Assembly: GCA_963971305.1 (NCBI GenBank) | Contig: CAXARO010000209.1 | Coordinates: 205,494 to 269,493, forward strand | Direction of reading: 5' to 3' | DNA: 64,000 nt | Origin: Arcuatula senhousia | Taxonomy: Eukaryota; Mollusca; Bivalvia; Mytilida; Mytilidae | Notes under the pieces: model-generated | Seen by the model: only the letters and a program-made list of their open reading frames with translations | The model's database searches: none | Told to the model about the DNA's origin: nothing | Shown here: piece after piece, positions 1-15,400 of the stretch | How the letters are laid out: every line of letters starts with the position of its first letter | Numbering within the stretch: position 1 is the first letter of the stretch | Made by a program: the position numbers and the translations under genes

Positions 1-174
1 CAAATGGAGACAAAAACAGTGTTTGTTACACATTTTTATATGATATACATGTATATGTTTCTTGGTGTGTTGCTGGAATATTTCCGATTAAACTCCATAA
101 CATAAAAACCCTCTGCAACATTTTTGTATGTGGTATAAAAGTAATCTTATGAAAATACTAAATCAATATATTAC

Positions 175-421
175 CTTCCATCAAGTTTCTCCAAGAAGAC
201 AGGAACTTGTACAGATATATCTGTGTGTACACTACGAGTGTCCTCTCCAGACATGTCATACTGAGGTTTACGTTCCAAACGTATCGGCTGTTTCCCTCGC
301 TTCTCTCGAATATCGTGTAATCTGTAGCTGGTAAAGTGTACATCAGTATCTCCATATCTATTGACATATTTGAAGGGTGTTTTGTCCTCAGGTTCAATGA
401 TACCTTTACCCAAGCAAGGTA
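175..421 (-). CDS. Exon 52: cytoplasmic tail
   Basis: An 82-codon hydrophilic exon rich in K, R, D and Y, e.g. [32 protein letters not shown] and [14 protein letters not shown]. No catalytic domain. Tyrosines in acidic or basic contexts could be adaptor sites (inference). Donor GTAATA; phase 2, so coding continues left of the window. Confidence 0.88.
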
Positions 422-3400
422 CTGAAAACAAAAGGACATATTAAAATAACAAAATCAAATGCATGCTCATCTCTCAATGATAGCTCTTTAAAAAATTTGA
501 AGATAAAAATTCCCTCCCTTAACTATATATGTTGTACTTCCTATTTACAAAGTTTAGTTGAATTCTGTTCTGTAGTTATGGGGGAGTTGTGCTGAGAAAT
601 TTGTGATGGACAGACAGACGGACAGTCATGACAAAAAAGCAATAAGTCTTGGAAGACATAAATATAATGGCTTTGCACATAAAGCTTCCCTTTTTACACA
701 GTAGTTTTTATTTTCAAATAGGCAATATGTTAGATGAAAAACTTAGTTAAGGTTCCTGAAAACAAGTTTATACCAACAAGTATACTGGCAATGTCATAAA
801 AGTCTTGGTCAATGAAAAAGTTTTTTGAAAAATATTTAATGAGTTTACATTTGTCATTTTATAGGTAAATATGTAAATTTGGAATATGTAAATCCTCAAA
901 TGGTACTTATTTTAAAATTTTCAGTTATAGTTATAGAGTTTTAGTGTTCTTGTAAAAATGTTGACAGATGGACAAAATGAAAACTATAAGGCTTTAAGTG
1001 CAGGTGTCACAGATGCATGTAAATGTCCAGTATCTAGACACCCATAGCTTCAAATTTCACCCTTTATTTACTCCAAATACTTACATCTTTCCCTGCAGCA
1101 GCATAATATAAGGATAATTAGAATCAGCAGGAAGAGGAATATTCCAAGAACTATCGCTGCTATTTCTGCTCCTGATAATCCCCCTCCTGACACGGCAGAT
1201 TCCCCTATGGCTGGTCCTGAAGGTGCTAGGGTAATAGTGTTTGGATCTAAAATTTCAAGACAAAAATTTAATAATTTTTAATAAATCAAAACTGTGGATT
1301 TAATTATTTCATGGGTATCAATTTTCCAAAACATAGATTTTGTTGTATTTTCAAATTTAAAGTATTTTGTGGATTTTTTAATTTAAAGTATGGGAACATT
1401 TCTGTAAATTAAAAAAAACTTAGTAGAAATTATATCTTCATGGCTGTCCCTCATGAAATCCACAAAAAATGATACCCCTAAATAACACCAGCATGTTTCC
1501 CTGTATATGTTGTGTACAAGTTGCAACTTTGTACATGTTGCAACGTGTACAGATAAATTGTACAAGTTAAGAAAAATATTGAATGCCCCCTACATTCTTA
1601 GACATGACTTATTTTTGTAATCATATATGAGAGTGGAATATTAAAGTAAAAGTGTATTATTAAGTTCACAATCAAGTCTATAAGATACATCAAGTTTTAA
1701 GAACTTTCATCGCATAGTGATGGCAAAATAAGTTCCTAAACTGTGATGTTCTGATTTCAGCAACAACTCTTTAAATGCTCTTGTTTGGCACCAAGATACT
1801 ACTATTTATTAATCATTAAGGTGAATATTTCTTAAAATTGACATGCAGAATTAAAGACAACCATGTCATATTTTGCTTTAACTTGTACAATTTATCTGTA
1901 CATGTTGCAACATGTACAATTTGCAACTTGTACACAACATAAACATAAAATAATTTGCTGAAGAATTTGTTTCACAATTTTTTGCATCTAAAGCAAATTG
2001 GCATTTTGACATTTTTAAAGTACTCACCAATACAAGATGTTGATTGTAAAGATCCCAGAGAGGAAGTTGTAAGGTTAAGACCACATGGTAAGCAATGGAA
2101 GGATCCTAGTGCAGGCTGGTAAAATCCAAGCTCACAGAAGGTACACTGTGAGGTAGACAGTGAGTAATACTGCCCAGCAAAACAAGAGGCTGTGAAGGAA
2201 ATATATTTTTGATGAATAATATTGCACTAAATTAGGAAATTAATCCTGACAAAAAGACTATTTACATAGTGATATAAATCTAACAATTTGAAGACAAGCC
2301 AAACATCTTTATTATAATTTTCATTTTACATATTTTAATTCACAAAATTATGACTGACAAAACTGCATTGGCATTTAATATAAGTTTAAAAGAAATGCAT
2401 TAAATTTTGAAATTAAGAAAGAGAATACTATGAGCAAGCTGACAAAAGGAAGCCCCCATTTCAAATTGAACTCTGTTGAAGAAAAAACTTAAATCCATTT
2501 ATCTCCCCTTAATGATATCCAAAAGCATTGAAATATATTCAATCTCATTTCTATGTGTAGTACTTCATTCATGTAAATTCTCATCAAAATCCATCAAATC
2601 GTTAAGGAAGAGCTTCATTTACATGTGGACAGAGAGACAGACAAGGTGTTTCATGCTAACCCAACTGAATTTTGTTTTGTTTGCATATCAGGGAGCAAGG
2701 AGGGGACGTACAATAACTGAAGGGCATAAAACTAGATTAGGTTACTGAATATTTTTTATTCATCAACTTACCATAACAAAGATCGGATGACTGTGATCCT
2801 ATATTGTAGGTTGTCTGCCCTGATGGACAGGAAGTACATACAGTTTGACCTGCTGAACTCTGGTATTGACCAATGGGACAAGGTGTACACTTTGCTGTGT
2901 TTGGATCATATTTACTTCCAGGTGCACATGACACTAAAACATTACAAAAGAAATATGTAAAAGGTTAAAGGTACAACATGCGATAGCTAAAATTGTAGAA
3001 ATAAGCATAAATATATTTACTAGATCAGTTTCATATAAAAATAACAGGAAGAAGGTGAGCAACAGACTCAACTTCAATCTCTCATGGGACCCCATACTGA
3101 TGCTGTGTACAAAATATTAAAAGCATTGCTTTGTTACAAATGAATAGACATAGCAAAAATGCACATCTTACTGTTTGGTAAATAACCTCTTTAACATTTG
3201 CAGCACAGAACTCACCACAATAGTTTCCAACAATCTGTTGCCCCTCAACACAGAAGGGAACCAGTAAAACTTCCATCGTACTCCTATCAGGCACAGCTCC
3301 CTGCAATGTTAAAAAGAAATTTTTAAAATATTTTGAAATACAGCCTTGTAAATTTAATATCAGAAAAGTCTTACTCAAGGTTCCAAATTCTAAACTTTGG

Positions 3401-6400
3401 AAAGAAGCAACAGGGAAGGCAAAAAAACTAAAATTTCATGGCTGGTTGGGTAATGAAACTATTGAAGACATATGTCGTCTGCATCTAAAAATATTGGGTA
3501 AACAGGAAGTACATGAGTTCCAGACATAAACTAGAAAATGTGCCTATGAGCCACAGGATGGCCCTCCTGTTTTTGAAATATTATTGACCCCCAATGTGTA
3601 TAACCTGGATTATGGACCTTACCTAAGAACTTAACCAAAGTTGTTCATGCATAAAATATAGGTCACAGTGACCTAATTTCTATCGTGTGGTCAAGCCCTA
3701 CCCAAGACCCATCTAGTGGTGAAATATTATTGACCCTCAACATCTAGTAGCCGAGTAATGGACCTTAACCAAGAACTTAACCAAAGTGTTACGGACGTAC
3801 ACACAGACAGATGGACAAGGGTAAAACTATATGGCCGATCCACATACGTGGTTGGGCCATAAAAATCATATGGAACTAAAAAAGGAAGCTACATGCCAAA
3901 TATCAAGATGCTGTGACATGAATTTGCCCTGAAAATGTGATGGAAATTTTTGTGAGGTTGCAGGATGATGAAAAATGGACGCTGAACAGCAAACATTAGT
4001 GCCAAAATGACTACTATATATCACTTTGGAACATGTTTCAGGTAACATTCAAAACACTCCTGAATTCCCGCCATATTCAATTTTAAAACAATCCTTACCT
4101 CATAAGATTCAATGTGTGTGATAAAAACATAAACTTACAGAATAAGTAAGAAGGTTGTTGTCAATGACAGATATAGCTACAACATCTCCTGGACTTCTAC
4201 TGATAGAGTTAATGTTGATGATGGGGTCACTGTAAATAAAAAAGAAGTACAAAAATATATGAACCATTTTATACTGTCACAAGACAAATATTAAAAAGTG
4301 TTTGAGCATATTTTTCTTTTATAATAATAGAACACATTGTAACATAATATTAAACATAATAGTGCAGCACATAAGTCAGAAATGACATGGATTTTCTGAT
4401 TACATTTCTGTACATTTCTAAATGCATCTCTATTTAATCATGTCAACTCACGCTACAGTATTGAACAAGACCTCCACATCAGCACCAGTATTAGATGTAC
4501 AGGTTACAGACACAGGGATGCTCTGACAGTTTACACCATTACATAACTGCTGCTGGTACTCTGAGTTGACGGCAGTAAATGTATTCCTGATGCTAGACTG
4601 GAGAGAGGCTATCCTAGACTGACAAGATGGAGTCAACTCATAGGTGATCTTTAGTAAGATGTTTACTGTTCTTCCAATGGCAGCTGGAGATAGAAAGAAA
4701 GGGGATTGGTTAGGGAAGAAGCAGAGAGGCACCAATGGGGCATTGGAGTGTCAAAAGTCTGAATGGGCAACAACAAAACCTGTCAACACAAACAAGAATA
4801 GCACGAAGAAACACAAAACAAAAAATCAAACAAACAAACAGATGTCAACAGCATGAACTCAAGTTGAACAAGAGTGAAAGCCTGTAAAAACTAAATTATT
4901 TACTAAATTATAAAACTATCTAAGTTAAGAAGATCCTTTAAACTAAATTATATAATAACATCTTGTCTTGTATTATATTCTTATAATTAATATAAACATT
5001 CAAAAGTAATCTCTTAAACGAAAATGACACAACTAACTATCAAACACCCATCTGAATCTAAAATTGGTGGGATGACATTACATTGCTTATAAATCCATAT
5101 AGTACACTTTGAAATTTTGGTTTTCTTAACAATAAATTGAAAGAAAACTAAATAATCTAAATAAAGGGGTTATATCCATGACATTGTCGTGGTAAAGCAT
5201 TTTTTACCTTTAAATGTATAAAAATTTAAATTGTTAAAATCAATTGATATGTAGATAGAAAACAATTAATGGTTCTGAAATAACCAGCATATGGGCAGCA
5301 TTTCAACTATACTGTGGTTTCATTAATATTCGTGGGGTATCAATTTATCAAACATTGATTTATATGCTTCAAATTTTAGAACCATGAATTCAAGAATCCA
5401 ACCACTAGTGGTTTCTTATCAACAACAAAAAATAGGGCATCTAATGGGACATTAAATGATAACCTGCCACGATATTCATCAATACTATAGTTAAATATAT
5501 TTTTATACTATACTGTATATACTATACATCTACATGAGACAGAAGAGGAATGAGTTATCTTTGTTAGACCAGAAAATTTCATCATATTCAAAGTTGGAAA
5601 ATTTACAAAATTGCAAATCTTCAATAATGTTTTTCGGATCATCCTGAAAATTTAACTTGACCTGTATTTTATTGTACTCAACAGCTGTGCAAAATATCAT
5701 CAAAATCTCTTCACCCATTTTCAAGTTATCATTCAGAAACCTTGGGGGGCGGACAGATGGACAGACGGAGTGATGGATAGACACCGAAAGAAACTGAGGG
5801 TATAACATAATACCTCGCCATTTCATGTGGCAGGGTATAAAAATTTATTCCCCCTCAAAACTTAATTAATCCACAATATTTGATAAACCTGGAGATGCTC
5901 TAGATACATGTATGTTAAAATAATCGACAATAGGGAATTAATATCATTTTTACCTGCACAAGGTGGGTATACAAAAGGTTCAAGCCTCTCTTCCTGATCA
6001 AACATTCCATATTTACTACAGGTATAGTAGTATGGCCCAGGCTGGGACGGCTGGTTCGTAATTTGGTTACACTGTATCCTACATATCTCTACATTGTCTG
6101 AGGGGTTACTGCACGTCTCTGTACCACCAGTGGGCACAGCAGGAGAGATGGAGGCACATGTGGTCCCTGAAATGAAAAATAATCTCTACATTGTCTGAGG
6201 GGTTACTGCACGTCTCTGTACCACCAGTGGGCACAGCAGGAGAGATGGAGGCACATGTGGTCCCTGAAATGAAAAATAATCTCTACATTGTCTGAGGGGT
6301 TACTGCACGTCTCTGTACCATCAGTGGGCACAGCAGGAGAGATAGAGGCACATGTGGACCCTGAAATGAAAAATAATCACTACATTGTCTGAAGGGTTAC

Positions 6401-9400
6401 TGCATGTCTCTGTACCATCAGTGGGCACAGCAGGAGAGATAGAGGCACATGTGGACCCTGAAATGAAAATAATCTCTACATCGTCTGAGGGGTTACTGCA
6501 CGTCTCTGTACCACCAGTGGGCACAGCAGGAGAGATGGAGGCACATGTGGACCCTGAAATGAAAATAATCTCTATATTGTCTGAGGGGTTACTGCATGTC
6601 TCTGTACCACCAGTGGGCACAGCAGGAGAGATGGAGGCACATGTGGACCCTGAAATGAAAAATAATCTCTATATTGTCTGAGGGGTTACTGCATGTCTCT
6701 GTACCACCAGTGGGCACAGCAGGAGAGATGGAGGCACATGTGGACCCTGAAATGAAAATAATCTCTATATTGTCTGAGGGGTTACTGCATGTCTCTGTAC
6801 CATCAGTGGGCACAGCAGGAGAGATGGAGGCACATGTGGACCCTGAAATGAAAATAATCTCTATATTGTCTGAGGGGTTACTGCATGTCTCTGTACCACC
6901 AGTGGGCACAGCAGGAGAGATGGAGGCACATGTGGACCCTGAAATGAAAAATAATCTCTATATTGTCTGAGGGGTTACTGCATGTCTCTGTACCATCAGT
7001 GGGTACAGCAGGAGAGATGGAGCCACATGTAGAACCTGAAATGAAAATAATCTCTACATTGTCTGAGGGGTTACTGCACGTCTCCGTTCCATCAGTGGGT
7101 ACAGCAGGAGAGATGGAGCCACATGTAGACCCTGAAATGAAAATAATCTCTACATTGTCTGAGGGGTTACTGCACGTCTCCGTTCCATCAGTGGGTACAG
7201 CAGGAGAGATGGAGCCACATGTAGACCCTGAAATGACAAATAATCTCTACATTGTCTGAAAGGTTACTGCAGGTCTCTGTACCACCAGTGGGCACAGCAG
7301 GAGAGATAGAGTCACATGTAGACCCTGAAATAAAAAATAATTTCTACATTGTCTGAGGGGTTACTGCATGTCTCTGTACCACCAGTGGGTACAGCAGGAG
7401 AGATAGAGCCACATGTAGACCCTGAAATGAAAATAATCTCTATATTGTCTGAGGGGTTACTGCATGTCTCTGTACCACCAGTGGGCACAGCAGGAGAGAT
7501 GGAGGCACATGTAGACCCTGAAATGAAAAACAATCTCTACAATGTCTGAGGGGTAACAACAAATCTCTATACCACCAGTGGGCACAAGGAGGGAGAAAGA
7601 GGCACATGTGGACCCTGAATAAAACATAGGACATTTTATACATTGGAATACCTATGATTTAAGATATGGAGCTATTTCTTAGCCCCATTTAACTATCTGA
7701 ACCACCTCTAAAAATCCTTGTGTAGATAGTTTAAAAAAAAATTATTTATTGAATAGCACTAACTTTGTAATTGCCCCTCTATGTGCAATACCTTTTTCTC
7801 TTCAACAGAAACTTATGCTACATAGAATAATGTCTCGCCTGTCGGCACCATCAGAGAACTCATTGAAGGTCTAGCTGGGCCTTTTTTTTTCAAAAAAGTT
7901 AAGGTCAAGGTCATGTGACAGATGACATAATTCCATTTAACCATCATAAAAATGTCTGAAGTGTGTTCTAGATACCATAGTTATAAAGAAACAATGAAAA
8001 AAGACAAACATTCACTAAGTCATTCAACCATGAAAATGGGGTTGAGGTTACATTACATGGTGACGTCAGTTGTGTATACCATAATCCCCAAATATCAGAT
8101 GCCTAGCTATAATATTATAATTTTTACTTAACTCATTTTCCACCCAAATATCATCTCCATTCACAAAGTCATTGACCCGTTAAAATGGGTTCAGGGTCAC
8201 ACAACATGGTTTCAGTTGTGTAGACAAAAACCCCAAATGTCTGTATACCAAATATCAGATGCCTAGCTATTATACTTTTAACTTAATTTATTTTCCGAAA
8301 AAGATTTAATTGTCCTAAAAAATCATCTAAGTCCACAGTGTCACTGAACCATGAAAGTTGTGTCAAGGTCACAGGACATGGTGTCATTTTCACTTAATTC
8401 ATTTTCCACAAAAGTCTTACAAAGGTTTTTTTGGCCCGAAAAAAACATCTGTGTTCAAAGAGTCGCTGAACCTTAAAATTGGGGTCAGGGTCAAACAGCA
8501 TGGTGCCAGTTGCGTGGACCATAACCCCAACTGTCCATATACCAAATATCAGATGCCTAGCTATTATACTTTTCTTGTAATTCATTTTCCACAAAATTAA
8601 GTCTTACAAAAAAGTTTACACCGTAGCCGTCGCCGGAAAGTAATACCTTTGTCTCGCCTTCAGCGACTTAAGTCGCAGGCAAGACAAAAATCAAATTTAC
8701 TTACTTTTATTGTAAAACCTAAACACACAGACAGCTGCATTGTTATCTGGGTTGTATGCCACTGATGATATGGCATAGGTACTCCATGTCATGGTATCTG
8801 TCATAAAAGAGAAAGAAAATGTTACATTTCAGCATTTTTCGGATAATGCTGACCAAAAGGTACATGAGTCATAGGTCATAAATACCGTACACAGAATATT
8901 TTAGCCATGATGCCTTAAAAGAATACTACAGATTCCCAAAAGTCTAGCAAAGGGGAAGTTATTTGAAGCAAAATGCTACATATAATTTGTTACTACATGT
9001 AATGCAAATTGTAGTTAAAGTGGATAGAAAAGTTTTATTGATTTTTCTTCAACATCTAGAGTTCTAGTCTTTACTTAAAACATTGTTCCAGTTTCTTAAA
9101 TTTAAGAAATCAGTTTGTGTGTTTAATTCAAACTTCTACAAAATTAGCCAAAAACTCAATGACAAATTGGTTGTTAAAACAGTATAACCTCAACCATTTA
9201 ATAGCATTTCTTCGTAACAGTTGCATCAAATTAGGTGTGGAATTTTAATGTACCTCCAGATCTCATGTTAAAAAGTTCTCTGTCAGCACCACTAAAAGTT
9301 GCCTCTGTAAATGTAGGGGAGCTAATCCTAGCAGTAGAAACCTGAAACTGGTCTGCTGGACAAGTAACAGTTGGAAACACAGAGGCTGAAAAAGACATTC

Positions 9401-12400
9401 ACATGTTACAGAAGAAGAGTACTGTTGTTTCATAATTATTCGTGGTTTTCATTGGTGGCATTGATCAATGAAATTTGATACACCATTGAAAGGAAAATTA
9501 ACATTGATATTTATGCTGCAGACTTCAGATGCACAAAATTATGAATCCAGGAACTGATTGTTTTTTACCAAACCACGAAATTAATATCAACAAAAATAAA
9601 TGAATCCAATATATACAGAATTTGTAATTATTTTTTTTTTTTCTGAATAATTTCTTACAAAATGCATTTACATTATTTGAGCTGGTTTCTTGTCTCATCA
9701 CATCAATATGTTTAACAAATTTATTTCTAGAATTCAAAATATAAGGTAAACAGTATTGATCTCTTACAAGAACAACTCACCAAGATTACAAGTAGCAGTG
9801 GTCCTACAAATGCCTGCTGACAGTTCACTCTGAAAGTCAATCAACATAGGCCCCTGCTCTATGAGGGCCATGATAGGAGTGTTGATAACATTACTACTGG
9901 GTAAGAAGTTGACATTGCTATAGAGGGGGCTGACTACGCCAGTATAGGAGAATTCTTCCTTGGCCAGGATCAGACGAGATATCTTCCCAGAAATGCTATT
10001 TGATGTTGAAACTGTCTTGGTTGTTGAGTCATAAGTTCCTCCAATTACTAAATATCCACTATAAAAATAAAGATGATTCTATTTTTATTTGCAAAAATTT
10101 GTTCAAAGCCACTAAATATGTTCAAGGGAAAATATTTAACCAATGAAAGGACAACTTAAACACATATTTCTAAAGAAAGACTAAATTAAAGAATTGCCAT
10201 GGAATAACTTTTTCTTTAATATTATACTGTAAATCTGTTTATACATACTACATGTAGTTAATGATATCTAGACTAGTATTTAAAAAAGAAACTTTATTTC
10301 AATATTTAGAACAAATACATGTAATAAAATCTTCTTACACCTCCTATCTTAGAACAATTTCTCATCTACTTACTGAGCTGGGAGTTGGTAGCCAGTGCCA
10401 ATATTAGCCTGTTGTTCTACAAGTGTGTTATCGACATACACAAACACACGACCAACATCAGCTGGAGGTCCTGCATTCAATGCATTCCACGTAACCACAA
10501 CGTGATGCCACAGACCGTCACGGATGTTCTTGACATTGTTACCAGTACCGTACTGCATGCTGTATGTGTTAGAATTAATTCTACCCGAGACTCTGTGGCT
10601 GCCAATAACCAGGATCTCCTCAGGTGGATTTGTCACAGAACTGAAAAAAAAAACCGAAATTTTATATAATAAATGTATTCAAGATAAGATTAAAATTCCA
10701 AATTAAAAAAAAAAAATAGAAGAAAAATGCTCAACAGTTAGACATTTGAACATCCTGTGAAATTCTAGACTTGCTCTTTGCACTAAAATGGCCATTCATA
10801 CATTCAAATTTCCTATAAAAAAGACCAATTTCTATTTTTATATTGTTCTTGTTGGTGTTTGCTGGTTTTGTCTCTGCCCTTTCGGACTTTTGATATTCGG
10901 ATACCCCATTGGTACCTCTGCTTCTTTATAATAATTTGCTCTATTATGACCTTGAAATAATAAAAAACAAACCAAAATCAAAACACTTACTTTAATTTAT
11001 ATCTTAAATAAACATAACTTTTCTAGCAAATCAAAATAGAAACACGTTACTTTAATTTTTACTGTACATAAACCTTGTTTTTTTTTTCAAGTGTTAAAGC
11101 CATACTTTTTTTCAAAATCACTTACTCTGTGGCATACAGTGACAGTATTGTTTTAGTTGTTGTGGATGTAAATCTAACCCACAGTGATACAGACAGTTTG
11201 TTGGTAGCCAGACCAAAGACAGAGCTAGCTGTTATACCCTGGATCTCTCCACACATCAGACCTGGTTCTACCAGTATGTCAAACACATAACTCAAGTCTG
11301 AAAAAAATAATAAGTATCCACTTAACACAAAGGAATCAAAATGTTTTGATGGAACAATATAAATATATACTTTTAAAATGAAACATGTAAAAGTTTTAAG
11401 CATAAAAGGTTATAGAGAAGCATGTTAAACATTCCATATACGAAATACTATGGGATTCTCTCAAAGTTATATGAAAAAAAGGATAAATTTCCCAAAAATC
11501 TATAATAACATTATGCAAATCTAAAATCTTCCATCACATTAAATTCAAAATGAGAAATATAGCATAAGCAGTTTGCTGAACTTAAATTTTACCAATATAA
11601 GTAATTTTAACCAGACAGTTAATGAAAATGAAGATAGTTGACCTATCATCTCTTAATCCTGTTAATACTAGTACTATCATTAAATAAAAAAGATAAGACC
11701 TTATGAGAAGACTGCAATAATTTACCTTTATCACAATTAGCCCCTATCTTGCCATCATTACATCTACAGGTATACATATTTACACCATCTATACATGTCG
11801 AGGCTGTGGGACACGGGTTACTAGCACACTCATCAATGTTGGTCTGACAGTTGGTACCAGTATAACCCGGCACACAGTTGCACGTGACAGAGTTGGCCGT
11901 CTCAATACACGTCCCACCGTTCTGACAATAGTTCAGGGAACAGGTAACAGTCTTCTGATTACAGGTAGGACCTTGATAACCTGAAATAGGTCAAAATAGC
12001 CATAAAGAAGAGTTCACTTGAAAATAATGTAACAGTAAATTAACATGTGGAATATCTATCGATACTGCTCTTAGATAAATACAAATATTTAATTCCAAAA
12101 ATTATTTTGTATTCAAATAGATTCAAAAGATCCAACTTTAAAATTTGCATGTTTTATTGTATGATATATCGAACAGAAACATTTTTTTCTAGATGCAAAT
12201 GAATTTAAAGGAACAACCTTTCAAAAAAACTTAAAATGTTTCAATAACACAAATTCCTAAAAGCTTAGAAATAAACCAACCTGAGGCACATTGACAAGTG
12301 GGCTGTCCATTCTGAAGTGTACATGTACTGTTAGGTCCCACACAAGGCTGTGTTATGTTACACAGATTATAGTCTAAATGACATGTGTCTCCTCTGTAAT

Positions 12401-15400
12401 TGGCTGGGCACCTGTCAATAAAGGGATAACATTATAGTTACAAATGTTGACATTGAAAAGTTTGAAAATTACGAGTTGCATGATTTAGATGAATAAAGGA
12501 TAAGTAGAGAAATTATTATGTCCACACTTAAAGTTCCCAAGCATATTTGAAATACATGCATTTAAAGAGCTGTTGAATATCTTTCTGTTAACTTTTATTT
12601 CCATCAAAATAAAAATTGAGAAAAACTATTAAGTTTAACATTGTGCATCTGTGTATGTATTGTTTTTCCTAAAAATGTCCTTTTTTAGAAAGTGATGCAC
12701 TTTAGAAACTAACAAAATCAAAACTTGAGATCATTTAACATTGGAATACATTAAACTGGTACTTACATGCACTGGTATCCTGTCACAGTATTATAACATG
12801 TAGCACTATTCAAACATGGTGAGTTAGGGTCACAGTTATCCACAATGTTTTGACAATTGTTTCCATAGTAACCAGTAGCACATGCACACTGGTAACCAGG
12901 ACTACCAGATATGAAAGAGCATGTTCCACCATGTTGGCAGGGAAAACTCTGGCAGTCTGTTGCTCCTTCCTTTAGAAAGAAGAAAATTGAAGAGTTTAAA
13001 ATAATGGCTATTATATAGTTTGTGAGTAGGATATTTGTGAGTCTTTGACATCACTGCTAAAATATTTTTTAGCTAATGTCTCTCCTTCATGTTTATAATT
13101 CCTATATGTCTTTCCTGTTTCAGAGAAGCAAGAAGATAAGCTATATAAATATCTTTTCTCAAGTTCAAGTTCGAAGTTTTGAAATGTTATAAATTCAATA
13201 CCGGTAGTTAAACATAGTATTTTAGTCACAACACAATGACAAACTTACTGTACAGTTCTTTCCTCTATACCCAGGTTTACACTGGCAGTAGTAATCATTG
13301 ATTCTATCATGACACATAATTGTGTTCTCCACCAAACATGGGTAAGGGTTACAGTTGTCTTTGTTGTCTATACATATACTTCCTGTTCAAAGAGAGATAA
13401 CTCTAAATAAATGTTTTATTTCACGAGTTCAAGTTGCTGAATGCGGTTTTGTTGTTCTGTGTGTGTGTGTTTTATGTTGTTCTGTGTGTGTGTGTTTTAT
13501 GTTGTTATGTGTTTTGTTTTGTTATGATGTTTTTTTGTCTACCGGTTTTGTCTTCGTCTTTACGGTTTTATGATGCTGATTACCCCTTTGGTACACCTTT
13601 GCTTCTTTTATTTCAAGTAAAGATACACATAATTATTTTAGCTAACTTTACCTACCATTGTTTATTTCAGTTAATGGACAGGATAATGTGAAATTAAGGC
13701 TTACTTTTAATAACAAAATGTATGTGTAATGATTGTTTAAAACACCTTATTCCTTCGATCACTTGTTGATTGTCAGACTACCGTATAGCGGGTTATTTCA
13801 CGGTTTTTGTGTCACAAGATATGTGAAAAATGTTTGCAGGTTTTTATTTTCGCGGTTTGTGAATGCATTTGTATATGATTTCTATAAGATGGCTATTTTT
13901 GCGGGATTTATCTTAGCGATTTCCCTTCACCCGCGAAAATTAAACCACCTTGAAAATTACCTGCTATACGGTATGTAATTGTTAGCGCCTTACCTCCTGT
14001 TCCTGTTAATGGACAAGCACATGTATAGCTGTTAACATCATTTATACATGTGCCTCCATTTAGGCATGGGTCTCCTGCACAGTTGTTGACAATGAATTGA
14101 CAGCTTGGTCCTGAATACCCTGGCACACATTTACATATGTAGCCACCATAGGAGGAGATACATGTGCCACCGTGAAGGCAGCTGTTTGTATCACAGTAAT
14201 TCACCAACTGACAGACTCCACCAACTAAAATAGACAAGATAAAAGTAATTAAAATTAATAGCAAACATCTTCTATAAAATTTACCTATAAAGTTAATAAA
14301 CACAAAAAAAGAATGATTCTGAATTCTGGTGTTAAATAAATGAAATGGCAATTTTATTAGAATAAATGTTTAAATTCTATAAAAATGCAATGCAATGTAG
14401 GAAAAAGTTACAATATAATATGTAAATGATAAAAGTGATGCCTAAGATTTCCTTCAAGATTAATTACATAATAACAAATGTGTCCATTATGATAAATGTT
14501 CATTCTTATTACATGTATCAGAAAAAAAAAATAGACCCCTCCATGGCAGCTAATTTTTCATAAAATTCAAGGAGTAAACAATATTGATCATTGTGATCTT
14601 AACAATCTAGTAAAAATTAAACTTTAATTTTATTCCATAATGTAATAGAACACAAAAAAATCACAAAAACCAAGTTAGAAAACTTAAAGCCAATAAAAAC
14701 AAAGTCCTTCATTCTTAAACCAATAATAACAAATATATACTAATAAATGTAGAAAATGTGAAGCTGAATTTATGTATTTTTGGTACATGGAATATTAAAG
14801 CAAAAATAGCTAGATATTCAAGCTAAGTTTTAATAACAAAGTATAAAGACTTTGAGATTTTTGTTATAAGAATAGAAGCTTATACTATTTAATATTGATA
14901 GCATAAAGGAAATAGAACACCTTTACTTCAATAGTCTCAGAATTTTACAAATTTCTTTAAAGAGGAAAAATAACATGCTTTTTGTAATTTCAACTTGATT
15001 ATTCATGCAAAAGGAGGTTCTGATGAGTTGCACTTTACTACCGCTCTATACAATAACCAATTTCTAACTAGTGTAGGTTACCTATTTACTCTGTGACAAA
15101 AGACTTGACAATTTAGAACACGAAACCAATTTCTAACATCTTATGGATTTTGCAAGGATGTGACATTGTTTAAAATAAATGTGAAATTCAAGATAACATT
15201 TTATACTATACAAGATATCTGAATGAAAACTGCACATTCAATAAATGTTTATCCTAAAGGACTTCGATATTTACTACATGGTAAATTTTAAAAGAATAAA
15301 GAAGGAATGTGTCCATGGGATACATATGCTCCCGCTGGCACCAAACAGTAAGTAGAAATCTTAGAAGTCTAACAGGTCTGAAAGTCGCTTAGGATGTACA

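Noticed and set aside
6385..7549. Plus-strand open frames with [11 protein letters not shown] repeats
   Set aside because: They are antisense shadows of the exon 45 array. Their 289-bp spacing just reflects the higher-order repeat.
6167..7614. Regular ~96-bp repeats that superficially resemble a CRISPR array
   Set aside because: The whole unit, not a short direct repeat with variable spacers, is conserved. The unit is half of exon 45 plus an intron linker in a eukaryotic gene.
13355..13691. Plus-strand frames rich in C, V and F
   Set aside because: They lie over a (TG)n-containing dispersed repeat that recurs at 56820-56962.
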